A stretch of DNA of 64,000 nucleotides from Marinobacter azerbaijanicus (GCF_030250645.1 NZ_JASSVS010000002.1:372001-436000); one strand, 5' to 3'. Shown: positions 7,982 through 17,515, counted from the first letter of the stretch. Made by a program: numbers and translations. Notes: a model not told the origin generated them from the sequence alone.

Positions 7982-9520
7982 TCAGGCCGCTTTCTTGCGC
8001 GGCTGGGCGGCGCGCAGGCTATAAAGCTTCCGCTCTTTAAGGGCGTACCGGTTGAGACCGCCCAGGTGAATCTTCCGCAGATACAGCTGCCAGTCAATCT
8101 GGCGCGCATCCACCGGGAACAGCACCTGGTCCAGCTCGCCCATACGGGAAGCCAGTGCCATCAGTGAGTCATTACGGAAAACATAATCCGGCGCGGTATA
8201 AAATCCGAAAATGGTTGCCAGCGACCGGGTGGTGTCCAGGTTTTTCAGAACTTTCAGTTCCCGGTTCTGGCCTGCCAGCCTCAGCGCCTTTCCGGCGATG
8301 GATAACGGCAACCGCATGCCACCCACCACAACGTCAAACAGCTTGCGGTTTACGGCAATAAACGGCTTGGTGGGTTGGCGATAGAAGAGCTGGTCATAGT
8401 CGGCGTAATTGGTTTTCGCCTCAGCCATCAGATGGTCGATAAACTGGCCCAGTGAAATCGGATTGGAACTGCCACTGCAACACTGGTAGACCCTGCGCTG
8501 ACCAGGCTCGGTGATCGCCTCGGCGAGAGACAGGATGATACTATTGGCAACCAGATCCACCGGGATTACGTCAATGATGCCGCTGCGCTTGCCGGGGAAC
8601 AGGGATACCTTGCCACGGGCATAGGCCAGGATAATGGCATCAGCGACCTTCACACCTTCAATCCAGCCAGGAGATGGCTCTTCCAGGGCACTCTCTATGA
8701 TGGATGGACGCACAATGGTAAGAGACCGACCCGCCAGGGCCTTCATCAACAGCTGCTCGCCAAGCCACTTGGTAAAGGTATAGGTATCACTCCAGCCATA
8801 GTAATTGGCTTCGCGAATACCCAGGTCGACCAGTTTCTTTTCAAGCATTTTGCCGGAATAACGGGCACGGACATCGGCAATCTTGTCCTGCAGAAGGTGC
8901 ACAAGCTCTTCGATTTCAAAGTAACCATCGGTACTGCGTGGTATGGCTTCGCCCGCGGGTTTGATGACAGACTCGGTTACCTGCCCGGAATTCTTGCCAT
9001 TTACATAACAGGTAGATACCTGTATCACCGCCATTTTACCGTTCTGTCTTGCCAGAGCAGCCACATTTTCAAGGCACAGAGTGTTGATCTTCAGGGCCTT
9101 GTCGAGTTCTTCCCGAAAGTTAACGCTGGCGGCGGAGTTGATAACCGCATTCACCTGGCCCGCAAGCGCCCGAAAGCGGTCTGGTGCCAGTCCAAAACGT
9201 GACTCGGTCACTTCACCGGTAATGCAGTGAACCCGCTCCTCGAGAAAGTTCTCGAAGGCTTCGTTGTCCTCATGGCGGAGACGATCGAATACCGACGAGC
9301 TGGCTATTTCGTGGTTAAAGCGCTCCCGGGCTGCCGGATAACGCTTGTTGCCCCGTATCAGAAGATGAATTCCGCCAATGTCCGGCACGGCACGAATCAG
9401 TTTTTCCAGCACCACCTTACCGAGAAAACCGGTAGTGCCGGTAATCAGTACGTGTTTGCCGCGAAGCTGCTCAAGTACACCGGACGCTGAATTTCCGGCT
9501 TGTGATTGCTGTTTTACCAT
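7982..9520 (-). CDS. Alcohol-forming fatty acyl-CoA reductase (wax ester pathway)
   Basis: 512 residues. An extended short-chain dehydrogenase N-terminal domain has the NADPH motif TGTTGFLG at 27-34 and the catalytic Tyr-Lys pair in YTFTK (Y247, K251). The C-terminal part carries the FAR_C-type domain (TTRSLATIFGFYT region). The sequence agrees closely, from memory, with the ~512-residue Marinobacter enzyme that reduces fatty acyl-CoA (or aldehyde) to fatty alcohol, which wax ester synthase then esterifies. GAAGGAG eight bases before the ATG at 9520 supports the start; the gene is monocistronic with its own terminator. A wax ester synthase gene is not in the window. This gene is the best marker of the host genus. 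Confidence 0.95.
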   Translation of the reverse strand: MVKQQSQAGNSASGVLEQLRGKHVLITGTTGFLGKVVLEKLIRAVPDIGGIHLLIRGNKRYPAARERFNHEIASSSVFDRLRHEDNEAFENFLEERVHCITGEVTESRFGLAPDRFRALAGQVNAVINSAASVNFREELDKALKINTLCLENVAALARQNGKMAVIQVSTCYVNGKNSGQVTESVIKPAGEAIPRSTDGYFEIEELVHLLQDKIADVRARYSGKMLEKKLVDLGIREANYYGWSDTYTFTKWLGEQLLMKALAGRSLTIVRPSIIESALEEPSPGWIEGVKVADAIILAYARGKVSLFPGKRSGIIDVIPVDLVANSIILSLAEAITEPGQRRVYQCCSGSSNPISLGQFIDHLMAEAKTNYADYDQLFYRQPTKPFIAVNRKLFDVVVGGMRLPLSIAGKALRLAGQNRELKVLKNLDTTRSLATIFGFYTAPDYVFRNDSLMALASRMGELDQVLFPVDARQIDWQLYLRKIHLGGLNRYALKERKLYSLRAAQPRKKAA

Positions 9521-9760
9521 GGCGTGAACTCCTTCTCGTAGTCACTGTGCAGCCATAAAAGTGCAGTGGATTTCAGATTAAGAATAAAGGTTCCATTGGC
9601 CACTGCATTTTGCGGGCCACGATTCCAGGATATGAGGTTAATATTTGCACAGACGCCATTACAGTGCGGTGACACAGCGCAAAGTTACGCTACAAAAAAC
9701 ATAAATAAAATGACACCAGAATAGGGTGATCCGGGCAAGCAATGTCGCCAGGGAAGGTGG

Positions 9761-11074
9761 TCAGGATCCATTCCTGTCAGTATCCGCCAGGGACCGCAAC
9801 AACTGGTCGAGAGATATATTGGAAGGCTGCTCCTTGAGCGCCCTCACAAGCCTGCTTTGCTCGCCAAAGCTGATGCGGTCGTAATAGGGTTCTCTTTCCC
9901 TTTTCGGAGTTTCCGGCTGTGGTTCATGCCGGGCTGACCCCGGATCAATCTGGCTGGCGATATGAATGAGATGGGTAGCCAGGTGCCCACGCTGTTCCCT
10001 GTCCAGCCGATCCCAGTCAAGAGATGCCAGGCCGGTCTGGATAATCTCAATCGTGTCGGCATCCATTGTGCGCCCCAAAAGTGCAAAGAAACCATTAAAC
10101 GCTTCATAACGCAGCAGAGACGCGTCCTCATTATTGGCCAGCACTTCGCCAATATCGGCTATCAGCCGCTTGCATTCAGCAACAGGGTCCGGTTTTGGGC
10201 CAGGTTTCTGACTCTCCCTGGCTGCAGACGGTTCAGCCGGCATTGCTGAAACCCGATGCCAGTACGCAGCGATACCGGACTTTCTTGGAGGGAGCTGTCC
10301 CAGTCGAACATTCAGCATATCGGACAGCGTGCGGAATTGGCGACAGGAAGGATCCGATGCCGGCATCAGCGCTACCGGGTGCTGGTTCAACACGGATTGG
10401 CGAAGCGTTTCGTCCCGCCAGATAGCTCCAAGATAATGCAGCTGTGTTCCGAGGTGACGTTGAGCGGCGGCATCAAGGCGCTGAAAGACCGATCTTGCCT
10501 GACTGGCCCCCTGGGCCATGTTAACCAGCACACTGGGCGTTCTTCGATATCCACGACGAATCAGCAGCTTGATCAGCGAAAAGGCGTCCGTCAACGATGC
10601 CGGGTCAGGCGTGACCACAACACACGCCAGCTCGGCCGCTGCAATCATGTGCATTCCGGTTTTCTGCAACCCGGAGGCGGTATCGGTGATGATGTAGTCG
10701 TAGTCCTTCTCGAGCCGGGAGAGCGCCCTGAGTACCCGCAGACTCTCATCCGCCGCCATCTCTACACACTGCTCCACACCAGAGGCACCGGGAATAATGT
10801 GCAGTCCCCACTCTGCCTCCATAATGACGTCTCGCAGACCGCACTCCCCCGCCATCACATTCGCCAGCGTCCGGGTCGGATAACGCCCCAGCATGATACT
10901 GACGTTTGCAAGGTCGGTGTCACCGTCCAGCAACAGAACTCTGTGACCCTCACGGGCGAGGGTAAGGGACAGATTCAGTGCAACAGAGGTCTTGCCCACA
11001 CCACCCTTGCCACCGGTAATGGCAAGCGTTCTGGGTTGGTTCTGATTTTGCCTGCTATTGAGCGAGTCCGTCAT
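9761..11074 (-). CDS. FlhG/MinD-like ParA-family ATPase (orphan)
   Basis: 437 residues. The deviant Walker A GGKGGVGKTS lies at 21-30, the LLLDGDTDLANVSIMLG block follows, and DTASGL at about 130 is the Walker A' region. These features and the general sequence match the FlhG (FleN/YlxH) branch of MinD ATPases, which position or count polar flagella. Two points differ from a standard FlhG: the N-terminus lacks the DQAxxLR motif that activates the GTPase FlhF, and there is an added C-terminal region of about 160 residues of no recognised type. No flagellar genes are nearby. A role in placing some other polar structure is possible; the cargo is unknown. It is divergent from the HDOD kinase gene. 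Confidence 0.8.
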   Translation of the reverse strand: MTDSLNSRQNQNQPRTLAITGGKGGVGKTSVALNLSLTLAREGHRVLLLDGDTDLANVSIMLGRYPTRTLANVMAGECGLRDVIMEAEWGLHIIPGASGVEQCVEMAADESLRVLRALSRLEKDYDYIITDTASGLQKTGMHMIAAAELACVVVTPDPASLTDAFSLIKLLIRRGYRRTPSVLVNMAQGASQARSVFQRLDAAAQRHLGTQLHYLGAIWRDETLRQSVLNQHPVALMPASDPSCRQFRTLSDMLNVRLGQLPPRKSGIAAYWHRVSAMPAEPSAARESQKPGPKPDPVAECKRLIADIGEVLANNEDASLLRYEAFNGFFALLGRTMDADTIEIIQTGLASLDWDRLDREQRGHLATHLIHIASQIDPGSARHEPQPETPKREREPYYDRISFGEQSRLVRALKEQPSNISLDQLLRSLADTDRNGS

Positions 11075-11329
11075 GAATTCTCATTTCGCGCCGTCTGATC
11101 CGTTGACTGACACAAATCCGGGAAGATCTATGCACTGGTCAAAGTGTAACCCGGACTGGGTTCGAACTGTAGCCAAAAAGGTGGTATCCAACCCACCAAA
11201 AATGATGAATCGACTACATTTTATCTGTAAAAAGTTTACACACATCACAAGGCGGGTAATACTCTGTCTAAAAAAGGAACTACAAGTGTTTAATAAGTGC
11301 AGTTTATTGTCTAAGCTCAGACCGGACGT

Positions 11330-11351
11330 TTTATGAACAAGCCGTCATAAA
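11330..11351. promoter_or_regulatory. Inverted repeat upstream of the HDOD-kinase gene
   Basis: TTTATGA-N8-TCATAAA, perfect 7-base arms, ends 18 bases before the proposed TTG start at 11370, in an AT-rich 295-base divergent intergenic region (11075-11369) that otherwise shows no gene. It may be an operator; nothing proves it. Confidence 0.3.
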
Positions 11352-11369
11352 CTGACGATTAATCAGGTA

Positions 11370-13367
11370 TTGAACGCAGACAGGCTTATGGATTTTGCCC
11401 CTGACATACAGTTACCAAGTCTCCCGGAGGTGACCCTCAGGGCGCTGGAAGCTTGTCATCAGGATGAGAGCTACCGCCGGATCAGTGACATTGTCTCTGC
11501 CGATACTGCGCTGGTATCCCGCGTTCTGGCCCTGGCCAACTCAGCGCTTTACGGCCCTGTTGCTGAGACCCGTTCAATAGACCAGGCCCTGCTCAGGCTC
11601 GGAACACGGCGCTTCCATACCCTTGTGCTCACAGCCGCACTACGCCAGATTCTCTACGAACTGGGTGCAGACCAGTGGCAGCAGCTCAGGGACTTCTGGC
11701 GACACTCCCTGACCACAGCCCTGACAGCCCGCGCACTGGCAACCCTGACACGGTACGCTGAGCCGGATCAGGCCTTTATGCTTGGCATGCTGCACAATGT
11801 CGGGGAACTGATCGCCCTTAAAACGCCACCGGGCGACACTCAACAGTATTATTTTGACCACCAGGCCGATATCGCTGCCGAACTGGTGAGCTCCTGGGGG
11901 CTGGGCCCCATGGCCGCCGACGCGATGCGCTATCAGCAAGCCATACCAACCGAAATCCGCGATGCCGGCCACCTGGTCAAAATCATCAGCCTTGCCACTC
12001 GGCTGGCATTGTCCGATGCAGCGGGTATCGCTGCGGCAGGTACCATCTTCGGATTGAACGAGGAACTGACGCGGGAGATCAAACGTCGCATCGATCAGGA
12101 AGTAAACGGTGTGGCGGAGTCGCTGGGCATACCGCTATCCGATGAGTACGATGCCAGTGCCTCCAACCGCAGACTCAAGCAGACAGTACTGAAACAGGCC
12201 ATGGCAAGCCAGGCGCTGGATCTGTCGCCGATTCGCGGCAGCGCCCAGGAATGCCTTGCAGCTACAGTGAACAGTCTCACGCTGATCACCGGCCTTCCCG
12301 CTTTATACTTCGGTCAGGCCGGTGATGGCCTGACCCTTCTGTCCGCCAGCAACGGAGATACTCCCGATCTCACCGTTGCCATCGGGCCCGCAGCCAGTGT
12401 GCTGACGGAAGCCTTTACCAGTGGTGACGCTCTCTGCCTCGAAGGCCGCTTGCCAACTATTCTGGACCGACAACTGCTGTCCTTGCTGAAAACGCCCTCT
12501 CTGGTTGCCATTCCTGTCAAAGGTGATGAGCAGTGCGCCGGGGTATTTGCCGTTGGTACTGACAAAGACAACTCCGCACAGACTGAGGAGCTGGGGCAGC
12601 TATTCAGCGATAAGCTGTCCCAGGCTGTCGCCACGATGCTGGCCGGCAGTGGCGATGGCCAGGAGAAGATTAAAGCGGAACTGGCCCGGGATACCATCCG
12701 ACGACAGGTTCACGAAGTCAGCAATCCGTTGACCATTATCCGGCAGTACATATATCAGTTACGAAACCGCCTTGATGATGGTGAAGTTCAGGAAGAGCTG
12801 GATGTCATACGGGACGAACTTGACCGGGCCGGCGATCTCCTGTTGCAGATCAGCCGCGCCCCGGACTATGGCTCGCCGGAGTCTGCAGGGTCCTGCAACC
12901 TGAATGACGAATTGCGACAGCTACGGGATCTTCTGGACGACAGTCTGTTCAGCGGCGACGACAAAACGCTGACATTGGATCTTTGTGACGAATCGACGGA
13001 TGTGGCAGTACCAGGCGCAGTTATCCGGCAGGTGGTTATCAACCTGGTTCGCAATGCAGCTGAGAGCATGCCGGATGGTGGCGATGTGTTTATTCACACA
13101 CTGGCTCCTGTCTGGCAGAGCGGAAAAACCTGGGTTGAACTGGAGATAGCGGATACCGGCAAAGGAATTCCTGCCGACGTCCGCAAGAGCCTGTTTTCTC
13201 CGGTACGGTCCACGAAGGGAAAGGGGCACAGCGGCCTGGGCCTGAGCGTAGTCAAACAACTCATTGATGACATGGAGGGCATCATCAATTGCCGCACAGG
13301 GCGTGGAGGGACAGCATTCCGAATTCTGTTCCCCTCGGCGGCAAATAAAAATAACGATGACGAATGA
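11370..13367 (+). CDS. HDOD-GAF-histidine kinase
   Basis: 665 residues if the TTG at 11370 is used; the next in-frame ATG is at 11388, and neither has a strong ribosome site. Order of domains: HDOD (about 10-210; QLPSLPEV start, LGMLHNVGELIA), a GAF-like segment (about 290-425), a dimerisation/phosphoacceptor helix with His448 in RRQVHEVSNPLT, and a HATPase domain with N box (NLVRNAAES), DTGKGIP and GHSGLGLSVV. HDOD domains are HD-fold regulators without the metal-binding residues, usually found alone in signalling proteins. Fusion to a full kinase core suggests the HDOD part is the input. The response-regulator gene begins 22 bases downstream and is the obvious partner. Probably cytoplasmic; no membrane segments. 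Confidence 0.85.
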   Translation: MNADRLMDFAPDIQLPSLPEVTLRALEACHQDESYRRISDIVSADTALVSRVLALANSALYGPVAETRSIDQALLRLGTRRFHTLVLTAALRQILYELGADQWQQLRDFWRHSLTTALTARALATLTRYAEPDQAFMLGMLHNVGELIALKTPPGDTQQYYFDHQADIAAELVSSWGLGPMAADAMRYQQAIPTEIRDAGHLVKIISLATRLALSDAAGIAAAGTIFGLNEELTREIKRRIDQEVNGVAESLGIPLSDEYDASASNRRLKQTVLKQAMASQALDLSPIRGSAQECLAATVNSLTLITGLPALYFGQAGDGLTLLSASNGDTPDLTVAIGPAASVLTEAFTSGDALCLEGRLPTILDRQLLSLLKTPSLVAIPVKGDEQCAGVFAVGTDKDNSAQTEELGQLFSDKLSQAVATMLAGSGDGQEKIKAELARDTIRRQVHEVSNPLTIIRQYIYQLRNRLDDGEVQEELDVIRDELDRAGDLLLQISRAPDYGSPESAGSCNLNDELRQLRDLLDDSLFSGDDKTLTLDLCDESTDVAVPGAVIRQVVINLVRNAAESMPDGGDVFIHTLAPVWQSGKTWVELEIADTGKGIPADVRKSLFSPVRSTKGKGHSGLGLSVVKQLIDDMEGIINCRTGRGGTAFRILFPSAANKNNDDE

Positions 13368-13389
13368 CGAAAAGCGACGGGCATAAAAA

Positions 13390-15564
13390 ATGAAACCTTC
13401 GAGCACCGAATGGATCTCCGACAACGGCGCAAAGGCACGCATTCTTGTCGTCGATGACGATCAGAGACTGCTGTCCAGTCTGGCATCACTGCTCAACGGC
13501 AAAGGATATGAGGTCACTGAGGCGCAGGGGGGCCGTAATGCTTACCGCATGCTCGAATCGGAAGCCTTTGATCTGGCAATGGTGGATCTGAGAATGCCAG
13601 ATGTGGACGGATTCGATGTCATGGAACGGCTCGCCTCGCAGCAGCCGGACTGCGGCGTTATCGTTGTCAGTGGAGAAAGCTCGTTCAGCTCCGTCAGCAG
13701 GGCTCTGCGACGGGGAGCGCTGGATTACATCCGCAAACCCTTCGACCCTGAAGAACTGCTGGCCACCGTCAACGGCGTGCTCGGAAAGCGTTCACTGATC
13801 CGCGCCCATGAGCACATACGCATGCGGCTGGAGAAATCGGAAGAGCTCCACCGTTACATCGTAAACAGCTCTCCCGATATTGTTTTCATGCTCGATGGCG
13901 ACGGTCATTTCTGCTTTGTAAACAGCAAGATTGAAAGCCTGCTGGGCTATCAGCCCGCTGAACTCTTTGGACGACACTTTCGTCATATCCTGGATGATCG
14001 GGACATTGCCAGGGGCACCTATGCGCTGAAAGGCCCCAACATTTCCGCGGACAACCCGCGCACTCTGGAAATACGGCTTAAAACCCGGGGAAGCCGCAAG
14101 GCCAACCGGCACTTCGAGATCACGGCTTTTCCCATCGACCCTGAAACCTGGCCCCACTCCAACGCAACGAGTGGCAAACACGGAGGCCGGGAAGCCCGAT
14201 ATTACGGTACTGCCCGGGATGTTACCGAGCGCAAGGAAGCAGAAGCCTTCATCAACTTCCAGGCCTATCACGACCTGCTGACCCGACTACCCAATCGCGC
14301 CCTGTTCAAGGACCGCCTGGATCTGGCCATCACCCACGCCCGCCGCAGCGAGCAGAAACTGGCGGTTATGTTCCTGGACCTGGACCGTTTCAAGGTCATC
14401 AACGACACCTTGGGTCATGCCATGGGCGACCGCTTGCTACAGGCGGTTACCCGGAGGCTCGAACGCTGCCTCCGTAAGGGCGACACATTATCCCGCTTTG
14501 GCGGTGATGAGTTTACGCTGCTCCTTCCCTCCATCCACAGTCACGAAGATGCCAGGCAGATTTCCAAGAAACTGATAAAAGCCCTGCGCGCGCCCTTCCA
14601 GTTGGGCGACCACGAAGTATTTGTTGGTGTCAGTATCGGCATTGCCATCTACCCGGAAGCAGGTGAGTCGATGGACCACCTGATCCAGAACGCCGACATC
14701 GCCATGTACCACGTGAAGGCCCGGGGAAAGGATGGGTACCGCTTCTACTCCGAGAGTATGAGTATCGACACGGCCAACCGCCTGAACCTGGAACGGGACC
14801 TGAGGCTGGCGCTGGAAAGAGATGAGCTACGGGTGTTCTACCAGCCCCAGGTTTGCTCGTCCAGCAACCGGATAGTGGGCCTTGAGGCCCTTGTGCGCTG
14901 GCAACACCCCGAACGGGGCCTGCTGTATCCTCGCGACTTCCTGCCCCTGGCGGAAGAAACCAAGCTGATTGGCAAACTCAGCGAATGCGTACTGGACCAG
15001 GCCTGCCGCGATGTCGGGCAATGGATCCGCGATGGTCACAGTGATCTCCGGCTGGCGGTCAACCTGTCACCGGTACAGGTGGAGCATCCGCGATTCGTAG
15101 AAACTCTGATGGACCAGATCCAGGCCCATGGCTTCCCGCCACAAAACCTGGAAATCGAGATTACAGAAAACGTGATCATGAACGATCTTGAGCAGATCAG
15201 CCAGAAACTCCGGGAACTGGCCGCTTTAGGCGTCAGGATTGCCATTGATGATTTTGGCACCGGCTACTCCTCCCTGAACTACATCCATCGTCTACCCATC
15301 CACACCCTTAAAGTTGACCAGTCGTTCGTCAAGGCCATTCGTAGCGGTGAAGACGGCGCCTGTATCGTCAATGCCATCGTTGCCATGGCCCACGGCCTGA
15401 AACTGGAAATTGTGGCTGAGGGCGTAGAGACCGACGAACAGCTTGCCTATCTCAAAAGCCTTGGCTGCCATCAGGTTCAGGGCTTCTTCTATGGCCCGGC
15501 ACGGCCGGCTGACGTTATCGAGAAAACTCTGGGCCACATACCGGTCCGCGCCGTTGCATTCTGA
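13390..15564 (+). CDS. Response regulator with PAS, GGDEF and EAL domains
   Basis: 724 residues. Receiver (17-130; VVDDD at 20-24, phospho-acceptor Asp66, KPF motif at 116-118), PAS (about 150-280; NSSPDIVFMLDGDG), GGDEF (about 288-455) and EAL (about 465-715). The GGDEF motif (371-375) is intact and is preceded at the standard five-residue distance by an RxxD inhibitory site (RKGD, 362-365). EAL (499-501), EITEN, DDFGTGYSSL and EGVET are all intact. It could therefore make or break cyclic di-GMP. It is cotranscribed with the HDOD kinase, which likely phosphorylates Asp66, coupling kinase input to the c-di-GMP pool. Confidence 0.93.
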   Translation: MKPSSTEWISDNGAKARILVVDDDQRLLSSLASLLNGKGYEVTEAQGGRNAYRMLESEAFDLAMVDLRMPDVDGFDVMERLASQQPDCGVIVVSGESSFSSVSRALRRGALDYIRKPFDPEELLATVNGVLGKRSLIRAHEHIRMRLEKSEELHRYIVNSSPDIVFMLDGDGHFCFVNSKIESLLGYQPAELFGRHFRHILDDRDIARGTYALKGPNISADNPRTLEIRLKTRGSRKANRHFEITAFPIDPETWPHSNATSGKHGGREARYYGTARDVTERKEAEAFINFQAYHDLLTRLPNRALFKDRLDLAITHARRSEQKLAVMFLDLDRFKVINDTLGHAMGDRLLQAVTRRLERCLRKGDTLSRFGGDEFTLLLPSIHSHEDARQISKKLIKALRAPFQLGDHEVFVGVSIGIAIYPEAGESMDHLIQNADIAMYHVKARGKDGYRFYSESMSIDTANRLNLERDLRLALERDELRVFYQPQVCSSSNRIVGLEALVRWQHPERGLLYPRDFLPLAEETKLIGKLSECVLDQACRDVGQWIRDGHSDLRLAVNLSPVQVEHPRFVETLMDQIQAHGFPPQNLEIEITENVIMNDLEQISQKLRELAALGVRIAIDDFGTGYSSLNYIHRLPIHTLKVDQSFVKAIRSGEDGACIVNAIVAMAHGLKLEIVAEGVETDEQLAYLKSLGCHQVQGFFYGPARPADVIEKTLGHIPVRAVAF

Positions 15565-15730
15565 CCCTCCATAAAACCGATACTCCATTGTCGGACAGTC
15601 AGATCTAAAATGTTGATCTGGTTTGCAAAGTGTTGCTGTTCGTTACTTTATGTATCCGGAAATGCGCATTACTGCACATAATTCCCCCGATGGCTTCTCT
15701 AAGCTCAAATCCATAGGCGCTTCGATTGGA

Positions 15731-15746
15731 TTCACCACTCGGTGAA
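15731..15746. promoter_or_regulatory. Short inverted repeat before the methyltransferase gene
   Basis: TTCACC-ACTC-GGTGAA, 58 bases before the ATG at 15804. It could form a small leader hairpin or be an operator. It is the only clear structure in the 239-base gap 15565-15803. Confidence 0.25.
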
Positions 15747-15803
15747 ACAACCATCACAACAACGATGGAAGCATCCACAGGATATGGACAGGCAGAAGTC
15801 ACC

Positions 15804-16457
15804 ATGCACGATAAATACAAATATATTGGTCCGGTATACGATTTTCTGAGCAACCTTTACAGCGGCAGGAACATCCACCGCTGCAAGACCGCCATGCTCG
15901 ATGTGGAAACCGTCCAGCCCGGTGACCGCATCCTGTTTGCCGGTGTCGGCCACGGTCGTGATGCCATACGTACAGCTGAACTGGGTGCGGATGTAACCGT
16001 CGTTGATCTGTCCGAAACCATGCTGCGAAAGTTCGCAGAGGCCCAGGAAAAAGAAGCCCCACACCTGAGCATCCGCCGTATTCACAGCGACATCATGAAG
16101 GTGGATGAGCTCGAACAATACGACATGGTGGTGGCGAACTTCTTCCTCAACGTATTTGACGAAGACATGATGGTGCGGGTTCTGGAGCACCTTATCCGCC
16201 TGGGCAAAGCCAATGCGAAAGTTGTGGTGGGCGACTTCTGCTATCCCACCGGCAACATTGTCGCCCGCCTGTTCAAGAAGATGTACTGGTACATGGCTGT
16301 CTTCATCTTCTGGCTGTTCGCCAACAACGCCTTCCACAAGATCTACAACTACCCCGAGCACATGCAGCGCCTTGGTCTGCAGGTTACCGAGAAGAAGCAC
16401 TTCAAACTGCTGAACATGAACTGCTACTGGTCAATTCTGGGACAGAAACAGACGTAG
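15804..16457 (+). CDS. Class I SAM-dependent methyltransferase
   Basis: 217 residues. The SAM-binding motif I is ILFAGVGHGRDA, followed by an acidic strand end (VTVVDLSETML) and VANFFLNVF at the usual motif IV position. The C-terminal third has a hydrophobic aromatic stretch (YWYMAVFIFWLFANNAF) that could touch a membrane or lipid substrate. The start at 15804 gives the natural N-terminus (MHDKYKYIGPVYDFLS); upstream in-frame ATGs at 15726 and 15765 add unrelated sequence. The substrate is not known. The gene is followed by a DUF2156 protein with a 50-base gap; the pairing suggests a shared pathway, perhaps on a lipid head group, by inference only. Confidence 0.8.
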   Translation: MHDKYKYIGPVYDFLSNLYSGRNIHRCKTAMLDVETVQPGDRILFAGVGHGRDAIRTAELGADVTVVDLSETMLRKFAEAQEKEAPHLSIRRIHSDIMKVDELEQYDMVVANFFLNVFDEDMMVRVLEHLIRLGKANAKVVVGDFCYPTGNIVARLFKKMYWYMAVFIFWLFANNAFHKIYNYPEHMQRLGLQVTEKKHFKLLNMNCYWSILGQKQT

Positions 16458-16507
16458 TTAGCGGTCCTCGCGCCGATCTCACAATAACAAAAGGGGGGAA
16501 CAACACC

Positions 16508-17515
16508 ATGTCAGACCAGATTCTTTCACTCGACGGAATTCAATCACTGGACGAAGGTGTGTTCACCTTCCCGGAACGTGTCGGCTACCTGAAAAAGTAC
16601 GGTACCCATTCCCAGTCGTTTTCAACGCTACAACCGGGGATGCAGTATTTCGATGTTCCCGGCATCGGTTATCTGGCCTACATGCGCAAGTGGGGCGGCA
16701 CCTTTGTCCTGTCTGACCCGGTCAGCGCACCGGAGCACTTTGAGGTGATTCTGGAGAAATTCCACCAACGTTTCCCCAACGCCTGTTATATCCAGGTGTC
16801 GAAACCTGTGGTGGACTATCTCCATCGTCGGTTCGGTCTGTTTGGCACCCAGTTTGGCAGCGAGTCCCGCATCAATCTGCAAAGCTGGTCGCTGACAGGC
16901 AAGAAGAAACAGATTCTGCGCACAGCCCTGAACCAGGCCAGGAAAAACGGCATCACTGTTAAAGAACGCTTCAGCGACGACCATACCAGAGAAATATCCG
17001 ACGCCTGGATCAGAACCCGCAAGTGCAAGAGCAAGGAAATCCGCTTCCTGATTCGACCGATGGAGATGGACTACCGCGAAAACGAGCGTCACTTTTATGC
17101 ATACCAGGATGGCAAGGCAGTGGGCTTTATTTACTTTGACCCCATCTACCGCAACAACGAAATCATCAGCTATGTGCCAAATATTTCCAGAGCCAATGCC
17201 GATTTCCGCCAGGGTATCTTCTACACTCTGATGGCACACGCCATGGACGTGTTCAAGGACGAAGGCGTGCCCTACCTGGATCTGGGTCTGATTCCACTGT
17301 CACTGGACCAGGCCACCGAGCACCAGGAAAGCCGCCTGCTAAAGCGCATCATGCACGGTCTGTATGAAAAGGGAAATTTCCTCTACAACTTCAAGGGGCT
17401 GGAGTTTACCAAGTCGCGTTTCCGGGGCGACAACTTCAAGACCTATTGTTGCCACCGCCGTTCACTGCCTGCGCTGGAATTCCTGGCTATGTTCAAACTG
17501 ACCCGGCTGCTGTAA
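16508..17515 (+). CDS. DUF2156 / phosphatidylglycerol lysyltransferase C-terminal-like protein
   Basis: 335 residues, soluble, no membrane segments. It matches the DUF2156 (LPG_synthase_C) type, a double GNAT-like fold that in MprF moves an aminoacyl group from tRNA to phosphatidylglycerol; here the flippase half is absent. Visible family blocks are GYLAYMRKWGGTFVLSDPV near residue 53, a basic middle part (RTALNQARKNG) and the C-terminal NFKGLEFTKSRFRGD. AGGGGGG stands before the ATG. The donor and acceptor are not known. It ends inside the convergent murI gene (23-base overlap). Probable operon with the preceding methyltransferase. Confidence 0.75.
   Translation: MSDQILSLDGIQSLDEGVFTFPERVGYLKKYGTHSQSFSTLQPGMQYFDVPGIGYLAYMRKWGGTFVLSDPVSAPEHFEVILEKFHQRFPNACYIQVSKPVVDYLHRRFGLFGTQFGSESRINLQSWSLTGKKKQILRTALNQARKNGITVKERFSDDHTREISDAWIRTRKCKSKEIRFLIRPMEMDYRENERHFYAYQDGKAVGFIYFDPIYRNNEIISYVPNISRANADFRQGIFYTLMAHAMDVFKDEGVPYLDLGLIPLSLDQATEHQESRLLKRIMHGLYEKGNFLYNFKGLEFTKSRFRGDNFKTYCCHRRSLPALEFLAMFKLTRLL

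Noticed and set aside
9521..9760. Small RNA or gene between the reductase and the FlhG-like gene
   Set aside because: AT-rich leader only; no hairpin-plus-T-run and no supported frame.
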